From positions 1 to 64,000 of the forward strand of contig ONMA01000014.1 of NCBI GenBank assembly GCA_900318815.1: a DNA stretch of 64,000 nt, given 5' to 3'. This stretch comes from an uncultured Prevotellaceae bacterium (GTDB lineage: Bacteria; Bacteroidota; Bacteroidia; Bacteroidales; Bacteroidaceae). Below the pieces are notes generated by a model. That model was not told the origin of the DNA, ran no database searches, and worked only from the letters and a program-made list of their open reading frames with translations. Below are positions 49,395 through 58,629 of this stretch, piece by piece; position 1 is the first letter of the stretch, and each line of letters opens with the position of its first letter. A program made the translations under genes and the position numbers.

Positions 49395-50405
49395 ATGGAT
49401 TTATTAAGTAAGATTGTTGCGCGTGCTAAGGCTAACAAGCAGCGCATCGTGCTCCCCGAGGCTCTTGAGGAGCGTACACTCCGTGCCGCCGACCGTGTGC
49501 TGGCCGACGACATTGCCAACATTATCCTCATCGGCAACCCCGCTGAGATTAACCGTCTGGCTGGCGAATGGGGCCTGCAGAACATCGGCAAGGCCACCAT
49601 CATCGACCCCGAGAACAACCCCAAGAGCGAGGAGTATGCCACGCTGCTGGCCGAGCTTCGCAAGAAGAAGGGCATGACCATTGAGCAGGCCCGCGAGCTG
49701 GTGAAGAACCCGCTGTATCTGGGCTGTATGATTATCAAGACCGAGGGTGCCGACGGCCAGATTTCCGGAGCGCTCTCTACTACTGGCGAGACCCTGCGCC
49801 CCGCCCTGCAGATTATCAAGTGTGCCCCGGGCATCACTTGTGTCAGCGGCGGCATGCTGCTCATCACCAAGCAGAAACAGTATGGCGAGGAGGGCGTACT
49901 CGTCGTGGGCGACGTGGCCGTAACGCCCATGCCCAATGCCAACGAGCTGGCTCAGATTGCCGTCTGCACTGCACAGACCGCCAAGAGCGTGGCTGGTTTC
50001 GACGATCCCCGCGTGGCCATGCTGAGCTTCTCGACCAAGGGCAGTGCCAAGCATGAGGTGTGCGACAAGGTCATCGAGGCTACCCAGCTGGCCAAGGAAC
50101 TGGATCCGTCGCTGAAGGTCGACGGCGAGCTGCAGGCCGATGCCGCCCTCGTGCCCTCTGTAGGCAAGAAGAAGGCTCCTGGCAGCGACATTGCCGGCAA
50201 TGCCAACGTTCTCGTGTTCCCGAACCTCGAAGTGGGTAACATCGGCTATAAGCTCGTGCAGCGCCTGGGCGACGCCATCGCCATCGGCCCCATCCTCCAG
50301 GGTATCGCCCGTCCGGTGAACGACCTCTCGCGCGGCTGCTCCATCGACGACATCTACTACATGGTGGCCATCACTGCCTGCCAGGCCATGGACGCAAAGA
50401 AATAA
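49395..50405 (+). CDS. pta: Phosphate acetyltransferase
   Basis: The protein has 336 residues, the short single-domain form without the N-terminal regulatory DRTGG part. It converts acetyl-CoA + phosphate to acetyl phosphate. It has RIVLPEALEERTLRAADRVL, the central CMIIKTEGADGQISGALSTT, GVLVVGDVAVTPMPNANELA, RVAMLSFSTKGSAKHEVCDK, GELQADAALVP and ANVLVFPNLEVGNIGYKLVQ. With ackA downstream it forms the acetate and ATP branch of fermentation. Between them lies a 176-bp inverted-repeat element rather than the usual short gap. Confidence 0.96.
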   Translation: MDLLSKIVARAKANKQRIVLPEALEERTLRAADRVLADDIANIILIGNPAEINRLAGEWGLQNIGKATIIDPENNPKSEEYATLLAELRKKKGMTIEQARELVKNPLYLGCMIIKTEGADGQISGALSTTGETLRPALQIIKCAPGITCVSGGMLLITKQKQYGEEGVLVVGDVAVTPMPNANELAQIAVCTAQTAKSVAGFDDPRVAMLSFSTKGSAKHEVCDKVIEATQLAKELDPSLKVDGELQADAALVPSVGKKKAPGSDIAGNANVLVFPNLEVGNIGYKLVQRLGDAIAIGPILQGIARPVNDLSRGCSIDDIYYMVAITACQAMDAKK

Positions 50406-50411
50406 TCGGTA

Positions 50412-50587
50412 AAAGCCCACCCAAGCCCTCCCAAAGGGAGGGATGTCTATATAGACAAAGGATGGGCGTTCCGTATCGGGCATATTGGCAATAATAGCAA
50501 TTTAACAAGAGTATCAAATAATTAAAAAATAGGAGCACCTTTGTCTATATAGACATCCCTCCCTCTGGGAGGGCTTGGGTGGGCTTT
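50412..50587. repeat. 176-bp element with 50-bp inverted repeats between pta and ackA
   Basis: Arms 50412-50461 and 50538-50587 are inverted copies of 50 bases with one mismatch, separated by 76 AT-richer bases. Each arm holds its own hairpin (GCCCTCCC-AAA-GGGAGGG) and the palindrome TGTCTATATAGACA. The right arm ends 5 bases before the ackA start codon, so it contains the ackA ribosome-binding region. No gene was seen inside. Confidence 0.85.
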
Positions 50588-50592
50588 AAAAT

Positions 50593-51783
50593 ATGAAAAT
50601 CTTAGTTCTTAACTGTGGCAGCAGTTCAATTAAATATGCATTGTATAACATGGATGACAAATCCGTGATGACCAGTGGCGGTGCTGAGCGTGTGGGTCTT
50701 GACGGCGCTTTCGTGAAGGTGAAGCTCGCCAACGGCGAGAAGAAGCAGATCATGCACGACATACCCGAGCACACCGAGGGCGTGAAGTTCATCTTCTCCC
50801 TGTTGACCGACCCCGAGATTGGTGTCATCAAGAGTCTTGACGAGATTGATGCCGTGGGCCATCGCATGGTGCATGGTGGCGAGAAGTTCAACAAGAGCGT
50901 CGTGCTTACCGACGAGGTGCTGAAGGTCTTCGAGGAGTGCTCGGACCTGGCTCCCCTGCACAACCCTGCCAACCTGAAGGGCGTGAACGCCGTGAAGGAG
51001 CTGATGCCGGGTCTGCCCCAGGTGGGCGTGTTCGATACCGCCTTCCACCAGACCATGCCTGCCAAGGCGTATATGTATGCCATTCCTTACGAACTCTATG
51101 AGAAGTATGCCGTGCGCCGCTATGGCTTCCACGGAACCAGCCACCGCTATGTGTCGGCTCGCGCCTTGGAGTTCCTTGGTATGAAGCCCGAGGGTACGAA
51201 GGTCATCACCTGCCACGTGGGCAATGGCGGTTCTATCGCCGCTGTCGTTGATGGCAAGTGCGTTGACACGTCGATGGGCCTCACGCCGCTGGAGGGCCTG
51301 ATGATGGGTACCCGTAGTGGCGACATCGACGGCGGTGCCGTGACTTTCTTGGAGAAGAAACTGGGTCTCGATGCCGACGGCATGTCGAATCTGCTCAACA
51401 AGAAGAGCGGTGTGGCCGGTATCACCGGCGGCTCTTCCGACATGCGCGACGTGGAGAACGCCGCCAAGGCTGGTGACAAGCGTGCCCAGCTGGCTCAGGA
51501 CATGTACTTCTATCGCATTAAGAAGTATATCGGTGCCTACGCTGCCGCTATGGGTGGCGTCGATGTCATCGTCTTCACTGCCGGTGTGGGCGAGAACCAG
51601 ATTAGCATGCGTTCCGAGGTGTGCAAGGGTCTGGAGTTCCTCGGTGTCAAGTTCGACGAAGAGAAGAACCAGGTGCGCGGCGAAGAGGCCATCATCTCGG
51701 CCGACGACTCGAAGGTGAAGGTCGTCGTCATCCCCACCGACGAGGAGCTGATGATTGCCACCGACACCATGAACCTGCTGTAA
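50593..51783 (+). CDS. ackA: Acetate kinase
   Basis: The protein has 396 residues. It transfers phosphate from acetyl phosphate to ADP. It has KILVLNCGSSSIKYALYNMD, AVGHRMVHGGEKFNKSVV, GVFDTAFHQTMPAKAYMYAI, RRYGFHGTSHRYVSARALEF, ITCHVGNGGSIAAVVDGKCV, DTSMGLTPLEGLMMGTRSGD and IVFTAGVGENQISMRSEVCK. These cover the catalytic Asp, Arg and His sites. It is the partner of pta upstream. The translation start directly abuts the inverted-repeat element, so translation may be influenced by that hairpin. Confidence 0.97.
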   Translation: MKILVLNCGSSSIKYALYNMDDKSVMTSGGAERVGLDGAFVKVKLANGEKKQIMHDIPEHTEGVKFIFSLLTDPEIGVIKSLDEIDAVGHRMVHGGEKFNKSVVLTDEVLKVFEECSDLAPLHNPANLKGVNAVKELMPGLPQVGVFDTAFHQTMPAKAYMYAIPYELYEKYAVRRYGFHGTSHRYVSARALEFLGMKPEGTKVITCHVGNGGSIAAVVDGKCVDTSMGLTPLEGLMMGTRSGDIDGGAVTFLEKKLGLDADGMSNLLNKKSGVAGITGGSSDMRDVENAAKAGDKRAQLAQDMYFYRIKKYIGAYAAAMGGVDVIVFTAGVGENQISMRSEVCKGLEFLGVKFDEEKNQVRGEEAIISADDSKVKVVVIPTDEELMIATDTMNLL

Positions 51784-51798
51784 TCGCTGTCCCGTCTG

Positions 51799-52911
51799 TT
51801 GCGGCATTGGTCGCAATACCATCACAAAACTATGTGGATGTTCATTTTTCTTCTGTTGCCTGTCATGGGCATTGCCTATATCGGCTGGCATGTGTGGACG
51901 CTCGTTCCGCTGCCAGCCGTTTGGCGTGTTTCTATAATCATGGCCGGGGTGCTGTCGTTCCTCATGATTTTCCTGAACTTCAGGCGTGCCATCGACGATA
52001 TGCCGCTGCCCTTGGCACGGCTGGTCTACGACATAGGCAATTCCAGCGTGTTCATCCTGCTCTATCTGGTGGTCATCTTTCTGGTGCTCGACTTGGGGCG
52101 GCTGCTGCATCTTGTCCGTCCTCAGTGGATGCACCAGAACTTCCCGCTGACGGCCTGCATCGTCATTGGCATGTTTGCTCTTTTCCTCTATGGGAATGTG
52201 CATTATCATCATAAGGTGCGCGAGGAACTGCATCTGACCACTGATAAGCCGTTGGCCCGTCCTCTGAGGATAGTGATGCTGAGCGACCTGCACTTGGGCT
52301 ATCACAACCCTCGCAAGGAACTGGCCCGGTGGGTAGACCTGATTAATGCCGAGAACCCCGATGTGGTGCTCATTGCGGGCGACGTTATCGACATGAGCAT
52401 GCGTCCGCTTGTCGAGGAGAACATGGCTGAGGAGATGCGCCGCCTTGAAGCACCCGTCTATGCCTGCCTGGGCAATCACGAGTACTACAGCAGCGAACCG
52501 CTGGCCGAGCAGTTCTACCGCGATGCCCGCATCCAATTGCTGCGCGACACCTGCCTGGTAGTGGGCGACCTGTGCATCATGGGACGAGACGACCGCACCA
52601 ACCTGCGGCGGCGCAGCGTCGACGAGCTGGCAAGGATGGCCGACCACACAAAATACACCATCCTTCTCGACCACCAGCCCTATCATCTGGAAGAGGCAGA
52701 GCAGGCGGGTGTTGATTTCCAGCTGAGCGGGCACACGCACCGAGGGCAAGTGTGGCCCATCTCTTGGATTACTGATGCCGTCTACGAGTGTTCCTTCGGT
52801 GCGCATCAGCGAGGGAAAACCCGCTATTACATATCCTCTGGAATAGGCATCTGGGGCGGTAAGTTCCGTATAGGCACACGTTCGGAATACGTTGTTGCCA
52901 CGCTCGAATAG
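51799..52911 (+). CDS. Membrane-bound metallophosphoesterase
   Basis: The protein has 370 residues. Four hydrophobic segments in the first 140 residues (MFIFLLLPVMGIAYIGWHVW and three more) precede a calcineurin-like domain. That domain has VMLSDLHLGY (D-x-H), LIAGDVIDM (GD), CLGNHEYYS (GNHE), ILLDHQPYH and QLSGHTHRGQVWPI (GHxH), a complete metal site. Relatives (YkuE/YaeI type) hydrolyse phospholipid headgroups or nucleotides; the substrate is unknown here. It starts 15 bases after ackA, so it is probably in the same transcript. Confidence 0.9.
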   Translation: MRHWSQYHHKTMWMFIFLLLPVMGIAYIGWHVWTLVPLPAVWRVSIIMAGVLSFLMIFLNFRRAIDDMPLPLARLVYDIGNSSVFILLYLVVIFLVLDLGRLLHLVRPQWMHQNFPLTACIVIGMFALFLYGNVHYHHKVREELHLTTDKPLARPLRIVMLSDLHLGYHNPRKELARWVDLINAENPDVVLIAGDVIDMSMRPLVEENMAEEMRRLEAPVYACLGNHEYYSSEPLAEQFYRDARIQLLRDTCLVVGDLCIMGRDDRTNLRRRSVDELARMADHTKYTILLDHQPYHLEEAEQAGVDFQLSGHTHRGQVWPISWITDAVYECSFGAHQRGKTRYYISSGIGIWGGKFRIGTRSEYVVATLE

Positions 52912-53024
52912 GGGAGTATTCGCTTGGCTGCCCCTTTGCACGATGCGGCATGTCAAAATCCTAAATTTTTCCTAATAATTTCGTGATATGGCGGGGAGAC
53001 ACTGGGATTTTGGCACAAAAGTAC

Positions 53025-53032
53025 TATCTTTG
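53025..53032 (+). promoter_or_regulatory. -7 box TATCTTTG for alcohol dehydrogenase gene
   Basis: TATCTTTG, 66 bases upstream of the start codon. A nine-codon frame (MVQDNTNFL, 53069-53098) with a preceding GAGGTGAT lies in the leader and ends one base before the gene. Confidence 0.55.
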
Positions 53033-53098
53033 TATCGTAACTAAACAGACAACGTGAGGTGATCCTTATGGTTCAAGACAACACCAATTTCTTATAAT

Positions 53099-54283
53099 AT
53101 GAAAGATTTCAAATACTATGCTCCTACTGAAGTGGCCTTCGGCGAGCAGGCAGAAGAGCAGGTTGCTCAGTTGGCAAAACGTTATGGCGGTACGAAAGTA
53201 CTGGTACATTATGGCGGACAGAGTGCCATACGGTCAGGTCTCTTAGACAAGATATGCGGGCTATTGCGCGAGGGCGGCGTCAGCTTTGTGACGCTGGGCG
53301 GCGTGGTGCCCAATCCGCGCTTGTCGTTAGTGTACAAGGGAATCGAGCTTTGCCAGCGCGAAGGAGTAGACTTCATCCTGGCCGTTGGCGGAGGCAGCGT
53401 CATTGACTCGGGCAAGGCCATTGCCATGGGTGTGGCCAACCCGGACGAAGACGTGTGGAACTTCTATCTTGGCAAGGCCGCGCCCGCCAAGGCACTGCCC
53501 GTAGCCTCGGTGCTGACCATCCCGGCTGCTGGCAGCGAGATGAGCGAGTCGAGCGTCATCACCAACGAGGACGGCGACGTGAAGCTGGGCTACTCCGACG
53601 ACATCCTGCGTCCCAAGTTTGCCATTATGAACCCGCGCCGCACCTTCACCCTGCCTGCCTATCAGACGGCAGCCGGTGTCACCGACATGATGATGCATAC
53701 CATGGAGCGTTACTTCACCAAGGACGATGACATGGACTTGACTACCGAGTTGGCCGAGGCTGTGCTGCGTTCGATGAAGAATAGCGTGTTCCAGGTACTG
53801 AAGAATCCTGAAGACTATCGCCATCGCGCACAGATTATGTGGGGCGGCAGCGTGGCCCACTGGGGACTCACTGGCTGTGGCGTGCGCGACGACTGGGCCA
53901 CCCATCAGTTGGAGCATGAACTGAGCGGCATGTTCGACGTCACCCACGGTGCCGGCCTGGCCGCCATCTGGCCCAGCTGGGCACGCTATGTGCTGAAGGA
54001 GAACGTGAGCCGCTTCGTGCGCTTTGCCGTGAACGTCATGGGCGTGCCCAACGACTTCACCGACCCCGAGGGAACAGCCCTGCGCGGCATCGAGGCCATG
54101 GAGCAGTTCTATCACGCCATCGGCATGCCCGTCAATATCCATGAGCTGATAGGCCGTGACATCACCGACGACGAGATCAGCGAGATGACCCGCAAGTGCA
54201 GCCGCGACCACTCGGCCACCTGTGGACAGCTGCGCGTGCTGAAGGCCGAGGACATGGAGGCCATCTACAAAATGGCCAGATAA
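53099..54283 (+). CDS. Iron-containing alcohol dehydrogenase (butanol dehydrogenase type)
   Basis: The protein has 394 residues of the group III Fe-ADH family. The N-terminal nucleotide domain has VLVHYGGQSAIRSGLLDKIC and FILAVGGGSVIDSGKAIAMG. The metal domain contains Asp in TAAGVTDMMMHTMERYF, then HQLEHELSGMFDVTHGAGLA with two His ligands. The tail has CSRDHSATCGQLRVLKAEDM. Its closest functional type is the NADH-dependent butanol or aldehyde reductase used to dispose of reducing equivalents. It is probably monocistronic with promoter 53025. Confidence 0.9.
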   Translation: MKDFKYYAPTEVAFGEQAEEQVAQLAKRYGGTKVLVHYGGQSAIRSGLLDKICGLLREGGVSFVTLGGVVPNPRLSLVYKGIELCQREGVDFILAVGGGSVIDSGKAIAMGVANPDEDVWNFYLGKAAPAKALPVASVLTIPAAGSEMSESSVITNEDGDVKLGYSDDILRPKFAIMNPRRTFTLPAYQTAAGVTDMMMHTMERYFTKDDDMDLTTELAEAVLRSMKNSVFQVLKNPEDYRHRAQIMWGGSVAHWGLTGCGVRDDWATHQLEHELSGMFDVTHGAGLAAIWPSWARYVLKENVSRFVRFAVNVMGVPNDFTDPEGTALRGIEAMEQFYHAIGMPVNIHELIGRDITDDEISEMTRKCSRDHSATCGQLRVLKAEDMEAIYKMAR

Positions 54284-54295
54284 GAAGGGCGGGAT

Positions 54296-54307
54296 GCAAT
54301 CGTTTGC
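54296..54307 (+). promoter_or_regulatory. LacI-type operator-like site upstream of malQ
   Basis: GCAATCGTTTGC is an imperfect palindrome centred on CG, the form of LacI-family operators. It lies 58 bases before the malQ -7 box. The same half-sites occur as an inverted pair upstream of the GH97 gene (58635-58672). Confidence 0.4.
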
Positions 54308-54364
54308 GCGTCGTAAAGTAGTGAATATGCGACAAATTGGATAGTGTTTAGTTAAGAAAAGTTG

Positions 54365-54372
54365 TATCTTTG
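54365..54372 (+). promoter_or_regulatory. -7 box TATCTTTG for malQ
   Basis: TATCTTTG, 32 bases upstream of the malQ start codon. Confidence 0.6.
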
Positions 54373-54404
54373 GCAAATAATTGCGAAAACCAAACAATTA
54401 CGCT

Positions 54405-56786
54405 ATGAAGTTACAATTCAACGTAGAATATCATACCAGATTCGGCGAACATATCGTACTCTGTCTGAAAGACGGCGAAATGGGAGAAAAGCTCTTGGAC
54501 ATGAGTACTGCCGATGGCTGGCACTGGACTTGCGAGCTGCAAAGGCAGGGCAAGGAGGGGCTTAGCCTGGACTATTGCTATCAAGTGTCGAATGAGCAAG
54601 GCGAGCAGCTGCGGCGCGAATGGCAGATTGCCCCGCACAAGCTGGAGCTTACGGCCGCAAACGCCAGTCAGTACTTCGTATTCGACCACTGGATTGACAT
54701 TCCGGAGGACTCGTTCCTCTACTCCTCAGCTTTCACCGAGTGCATCATCAACCGCGAACTGACGACGGGCGCAGAGACTAAGTTCACGCGCACCATCATC
54801 CTGAAGGTTCGTGCCCCGCAATTACGCGCCAACGAGCGGCTATCCATCGTTGGCGCCCCTCAGTATTTAGGTGCATGGGACATCGGCCACGCCCTGCCCA
54901 TGACCGAGCACGACCATAACGAATGGGTGGTCAGTCTCGATGCCGACCGTCTGCCGGGCATGTTCGATTTCAAGTTCGTGACCACTGACTATAAGTGGGA
55001 GCAAGGCAACAACCGCTACATCGACTTGCCCGAGTTCGGGAAAGATGAGGTGGTGGTGTGCGAGCTGTCTCAGGCCTCGTTCGACATCAGCCCATGGAAG
55101 GCGGCGGGCACGGTGATACCCGTGTTCTCCCTGCGTTCAGAAGGCAGCTTCGGCGTGGGCGACTTCGGCGACCTGAAGATGATGATTGACTGGTGTGCTA
55201 TGACCAACCAGCGCGTTCTGCAGGTGCTGCCCATCAACGATACCAACATGACGGGTACCTGGCAGGACAGCTATCCCTACAATGCCATCAGCATCTATGC
55301 CCTGCACCCGCAATTCACCGACTTCCGGCAACTGCCTCCCATCAAAGATGAGGACATGCGCAACAAGTTCGAACAGCTTCGCCAGGAGCTGAACGCCCTG
55401 CCGCAGATTGACTACGAGCGCATGTTCAAGGCCAAGATGGAGTACCTGCACGTCATCTTCGAACAGGAGTTCGCGAAGATGAAGCGCACCAAGGCTTATA
55501 AGGAGTTTGTGGAGAACAACAAGGACTGGCTGGAGCCTTACGCCGAGTTCTGCGTGAAGCGGGATCAGTCCTTGCAGTCATCCTCCGAGGAAGAGGCCAA
55601 TACCGACTTCTGGTACTTCGTGCAGTTCAACTTAGATACCCAGATGAGGCTGGCCCACAAGCATGCCCGCCAGCAGCAGGTCGTCCTCAAGGGCGACATC
55701 CCCATTGGCGTATCCCGCGATGGTGTTGAGGCGTGGGTGGAACCCCGCTACTTCAACCTGAACGGACAGGCCGGTGCTCCGCCCGATGCCTTTGCCGAGG
55801 ACGGCCAGAACTGGGGCTTCCCCACCTATAACTGGGACGAGATGCTGAAGGACGGCTGCCAGTGGTGGGTGCGCCGTTTTCGCAAGATGGCGCAGTACTT
55901 CGATGCCTACCGCATAGACCACGTATTAGGCTTCTTCCGCATTTGGGAGATTCCCGTGCCCCACAAGAGCGGTCTCTACGGCCAGTTCCAGCCGTCACTG
56001 CCCATGAGCTGCGAGGAGATAGAGCAACGCTGGCATCTGCCCTTCCGCGAGGAGTTCTATCTCGAGGACCACAAGCAGAAGAACTACTGGCACCCGCGTA
56101 TCAATGCTCCGAAGCTCGAAGCCTTCAAGCAGCTCTCTGCCGATGAGCAGCAACGCTTCTGGGATATGTACAACGATTACTTCTATCGTCGCAACAACCA
56201 GTTCTGGTACGAGGAGGCCATGAAGAAGCTGCCGAGGCTGACGCAGGCCACCCGCATGCTCTGCTGTGCTGAGGACTTGGGCATGGTGCCCGACTGTGTG
56301 CCCTGGGTGATGCAGCAGCTGCGCATCCTCTCGCTCGAAATCCAGTCTATGCCCAAGGAGCCGGGACTGCGCTTCGGCAAGCTCTCGCACAATCCCTACC
56401 GCTCGGTGTGTACCATCTCCACCCACGACATGGCCACGTTGCGCCAGTGGTGGGACGAGGATCCTGAACGCACACAAGACTACTACACGTCCAGGCTGCG
56501 CCGTGACGACGTTGCCCCCCACCCGCTGCCCGGATGGCTGGCTCAGGAAATCGTGTCGCGCCACCTCACCAGCCCCTCCATGCTCTGTCTCATCTCTCTG
56601 CAGGACTGGCTCGGTATCAGTGAGAAATACCGGCTGCCCGATGCCAATGCCGAGCGCATCAACATCCCGGCCAATTCGCGTCATTACTGGCGTTATCGCA
56701 TGCACCTCTCGATTGAGCAGCTCCTGCAGGCCGACGACCTGAACAGCAGGGTGCGCGAGCTCATCGCCAGCAGCGGACGCCAATAG
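54405..56786 (+). CDS. malQ: 4-alpha-glucanotransferase with starch-binding modules
   Basis: The protein has 793 residues from ATG 54405 (MKLQFNVEYHTRFGEHIVLC). Two CBM20-like modules (about residues 1-110 and 125-230) precede the GH77 domain. This is the DPE2-like layout that is usual in Bacteroidetes. GH77 motifs: VIPVFSLRSEGSFGVGDFGD, YRIDHVLGFFRIWEIP with the nucleophile Asp, CAEDLGMVPDCV with the acid/base Glu, and TISTHDMATLRQWWDED with the third carboxylate. The enzyme shuffles maltooligosaccharide chains in the cytoplasm. No signal peptide is present. It has its own promoter and terminator; a LacI-type site upstream suggests control by maltose-type sugars. Confidence 0.95.
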   Translation: MKLQFNVEYHTRFGEHIVLCLKDGEMGEKLLDMSTADGWHWTCELQRQGKEGLSLDYCYQVSNEQGEQLRREWQIAPHKLELTAANASQYFVFDHWIDIPEDSFLYSSAFTECIINRELTTGAETKFTRTIILKVRAPQLRANERLSIVGAPQYLGAWDIGHALPMTEHDHNEWVVSLDADRLPGMFDFKFVTTDYKWEQGNNRYIDLPEFGKDEVVVCELSQASFDISPWKAAGTVIPVFSLRSEGSFGVGDFGDLKMMIDWCAMTNQRVLQVLPINDTNMTGTWQDSYPYNAISIYALHPQFTDFRQLPPIKDEDMRNKFEQLRQELNALPQIDYERMFKAKMEYLHVIFEQEFAKMKRTKAYKEFVENNKDWLEPYAEFCVKRDQSLQSSSEEEANTDFWYFVQFNLDTQMRLAHKHARQQQVVLKGDIPIGVSRDGVEAWVEPRYFNLNGQAGAPPDAFAEDGQNWGFPTYNWDEMLKDGCQWWVRRFRKMAQYFDAYRIDHVLGFFRIWEIPVPHKSGLYGQFQPSLPMSCEEIEQRWHLPFREEFYLEDHKQKNYWHPRINAPKLEAFKQLSADEQQRFWDMYNDYFYRRNNQFWYEEAMKKLPRLTQATRMLCCAEDLGMVPDCVPWVMQQLRILSLEIQSMPKEPGLRFGKLSHNPYRSVCTISTHDMATLRQWWDEDPERTQDYYTSRLRRDDVAPHPLPGWLAQEIVSRHLTSPSMLCLISLQDWLGISEKYRLPDANAERINIPANSRHYWRYRMHLSIEQLLQADDLNSRVRELIASSGRQ

Positions 56787-56853
56787 CAGACATAAAAAAA
56801 GAACACAACCTTTTATCTAAACATACTAACCTAACGAAAAACATTTCAGGATG

Positions 56854-56902
56854 CTGCTCCGTAAATGCCCCTCTCGGAGGCTTTACGGGGCAGTTCTTAT
56901 TT
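56854..56902 (+). terminator. Terminator after malQ
   Basis: A 12-bp stem (56854-56865 with 56882-56893, one G-U pair) with an inner CCCCTC/GAGG stem, followed by TTCTTATTTT. Confidence 0.75.
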
Positions 56903-56952
56903 TATCAAGTATTTTTTGCCCGCGTTTTGTCGGTCATTTGAATTTTTCTTCT

Positions 56953-56960
56953 TATCTTTG
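56953..56960 (+). promoter_or_regulatory. -7 box TATCTTTG for GH29 gene
   Basis: TATCTTTG, 48 bases upstream of ATG 57009. It lies inside the longer open frame from 56865 and so excludes that start. Confidence 0.6.
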
Positions 56961-57008
56961 TACACAATCATTTTTTTGTTCACATTATCTTATTCCAAAA
57001 AGAACACC

Positions 57009-58622
57009 ATGAACAATTCGTTATGTATCAAGATGATGGGCATCATGCTCTGCATGTCGCTCAGCATGCAGGCTCAGACCAACGAGACGATTGAAAAAGG
57101 TCCCTACGAGGCCAACTGGGAAAGTCTGAAACAATGGAAGTGCCCGGAGTGGTTCCGCGATGCCAAGTTCGGCATCTGGGCCCATTGGGGGCCGCAGTGT
57201 CAGGCCGAGGACGGCGACTGGTATGCCCGTGGCATGTACTACGAGGACCACTGGCAGTACAAGCACCACGTCGAGCGTTTCGGTAGCCCCAATGACTTCG
57301 GACTGAAAGAACTCTGCAACGCCTGGAAGGCCGAGCAGTGGAATCCCGAAGAACTTGTCAGGCTCTACAAGAGCGTGGGGGCGCAGTTCTTCTTCACCCT
57401 GGGTCAGCACCACGACAACTTCGACCTCTGGAACAGTACCTATCAGGAGTGGAACTCCGTGAACGTCGGGCCTCGGCGCGACATCGTGAAGGAGTGGGCC
57501 GCCGCCTGCAAGAAGTACGACCTGCCCTTGGGCGTCAGCATCCACGGTGCCCACACCTGGACATGGTTAGAGCCTGCCCAGAAGTTCGACGGCAACCTGA
57601 CCAAGGAAGACGGCTACAAGCCCAATGCCGACGGCACGGAGAAGTGGTGGAAGGGGCTGGACCCGCAGGAACTCTATGCCCAGCGTCATGAGCACAGCAC
57701 GGGCTGGGAGAAACCGGGCAGCATTCACAGCCAGTGGGACTGGGGCAACGGAGCCTCGCAGCCATCGGAAGCCTTTAAGATGAAGTTGCAGAACCGCGTG
57801 TTGCAGCTCATCAACGACTACGACCCGCAGATGCTCTATTTCGACGACACCGTGCTGCCCTTCTACGGCTGCGACGACCAGATAGGACAGAACATCCTGG
57901 CCCACTACTACAATCACAGTGCCAATCAGCATGGCGGGCAGGCCCAGGTGGTGCCTATGGGCAAGATTCTGAACGACGAGCAGAAGCAGCTCATGCTCTG
58001 GGACGTGGAGCGCGGCATCCCCGACCGGGCGCAGCCCTTGCCCTGGCAGACGTGTACCTGCATAGGCCAGTGGCACTACGACCAGGGCGTCTACCAGCAG
58101 AACCGCTATAAGTCGGCTGCCACCGTCGTCCGCATGTTGGTCGACGTGGTGAGCAAGAACGGCTGTCTGCTGCTCAGCATCCCCATCCGTGGCAACGGTT
58201 CCATCGACGAGAAGGAGGTGGCCGTGCTCAACGGCATCAAGGCTTGGATGGACGTGAACAAGGAGAGCATCGTCGGCACCCGTCCCTGGAAGACGTTTGG
58301 CGAGGGACCGCTGGCCGAAGCCGCCAATCCGCTCAACGCCCAGGGCTTCAACGAGGGCTTCAAGTACTCGTCTGATGACATCCGTTTCAACGAGAAGAAC
58401 GGTACGCTCTATGCCACGCTCATGGGCTGGCCCGACGCCAACAAGACCATTATCAAGAGCCTGGCCTCCCTTTCACCTTATTATAGCGGTACGCCAAGCA
58501 ACGTGAAGCTGTTGGGCTACGGCCCCGTGGCCTATAGCTTGGAGGCCGACGGACTGCACGTCACGCTGCCCGCCGACCGCCCCGGCGGTAATATCGCCCC
58601 GGTGCTGGTCATCAACTTCTGA
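57009..58622 (+). CDS. GH29 alpha-L-fucosidase
   Basis: The protein has 537 residues from ATG 57009. A signal peptide (MNNSLCIKMMGIMLCMSLSM then QAQ) sends it to the periplasm or surface. GH29 features: CPEWFRDAKFGIWAHWGPQC, FFFTLGQHHDNFDLWNSTYQ, then the nucleophile Asp in MLYFDDTVLPFYG (about residue 279). The 200-residue beta-sandwich at the end (about 430 onward) includes the PWKTFGEGP motif. It releases L-fucose from glycans by a retaining mechanism. No SusC/SusD pair or fucose catabolic gene is adjacent, so it is not in a classical polysaccharide utilisation locus. Confidence 0.93.
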   Translation: MNNSLCIKMMGIMLCMSLSMQAQTNETIEKGPYEANWESLKQWKCPEWFRDAKFGIWAHWGPQCQAEDGDWYARGMYYEDHWQYKHHVERFGSPNDFGLKELCNAWKAEQWNPEELVRLYKSVGAQFFFTLGQHHDNFDLWNSTYQEWNSVNVGPRRDIVKEWAAACKKYDLPLGVSIHGAHTWTWLEPAQKFDGNLTKEDGYKPNADGTEKWWKGLDPQELYAQRHEHSTGWEKPGSIHSQWDWGNGASQPSEAFKMKLQNRVLQLINDYDPQMLYFDDTVLPFYGCDDQIGQNILAHYYNHSANQHGGQAQVVPMGKILNDEQKQLMLWDVERGIPDRAQPLPWQTCTCIGQWHYDQGVYQQNRYKSAATVVRMLVDVVSKNGCLLLSIPIRGNGSIDEKEVAVLNGIKAWMDVNKESIVGTRPWKTFGEGPLAEAANPLNAQGFNEGFKYSSDDIRFNEKNGTLYATLMGWPDANKTIIKSLASLSPYYSGTPSNVKLLGYGPVAYSLEADGLHVTLPADRPGGNIAPVLVINF

Positions 58623-58629
58623 TTCAGGT

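Noticed and set aside
50626..52956. 776-codon minus-strand open frame
   Set aside because: It is antisense to ackA and the metallophosphoesterase gene, both unambiguous; its composition is that of a reverse-frame shadow.
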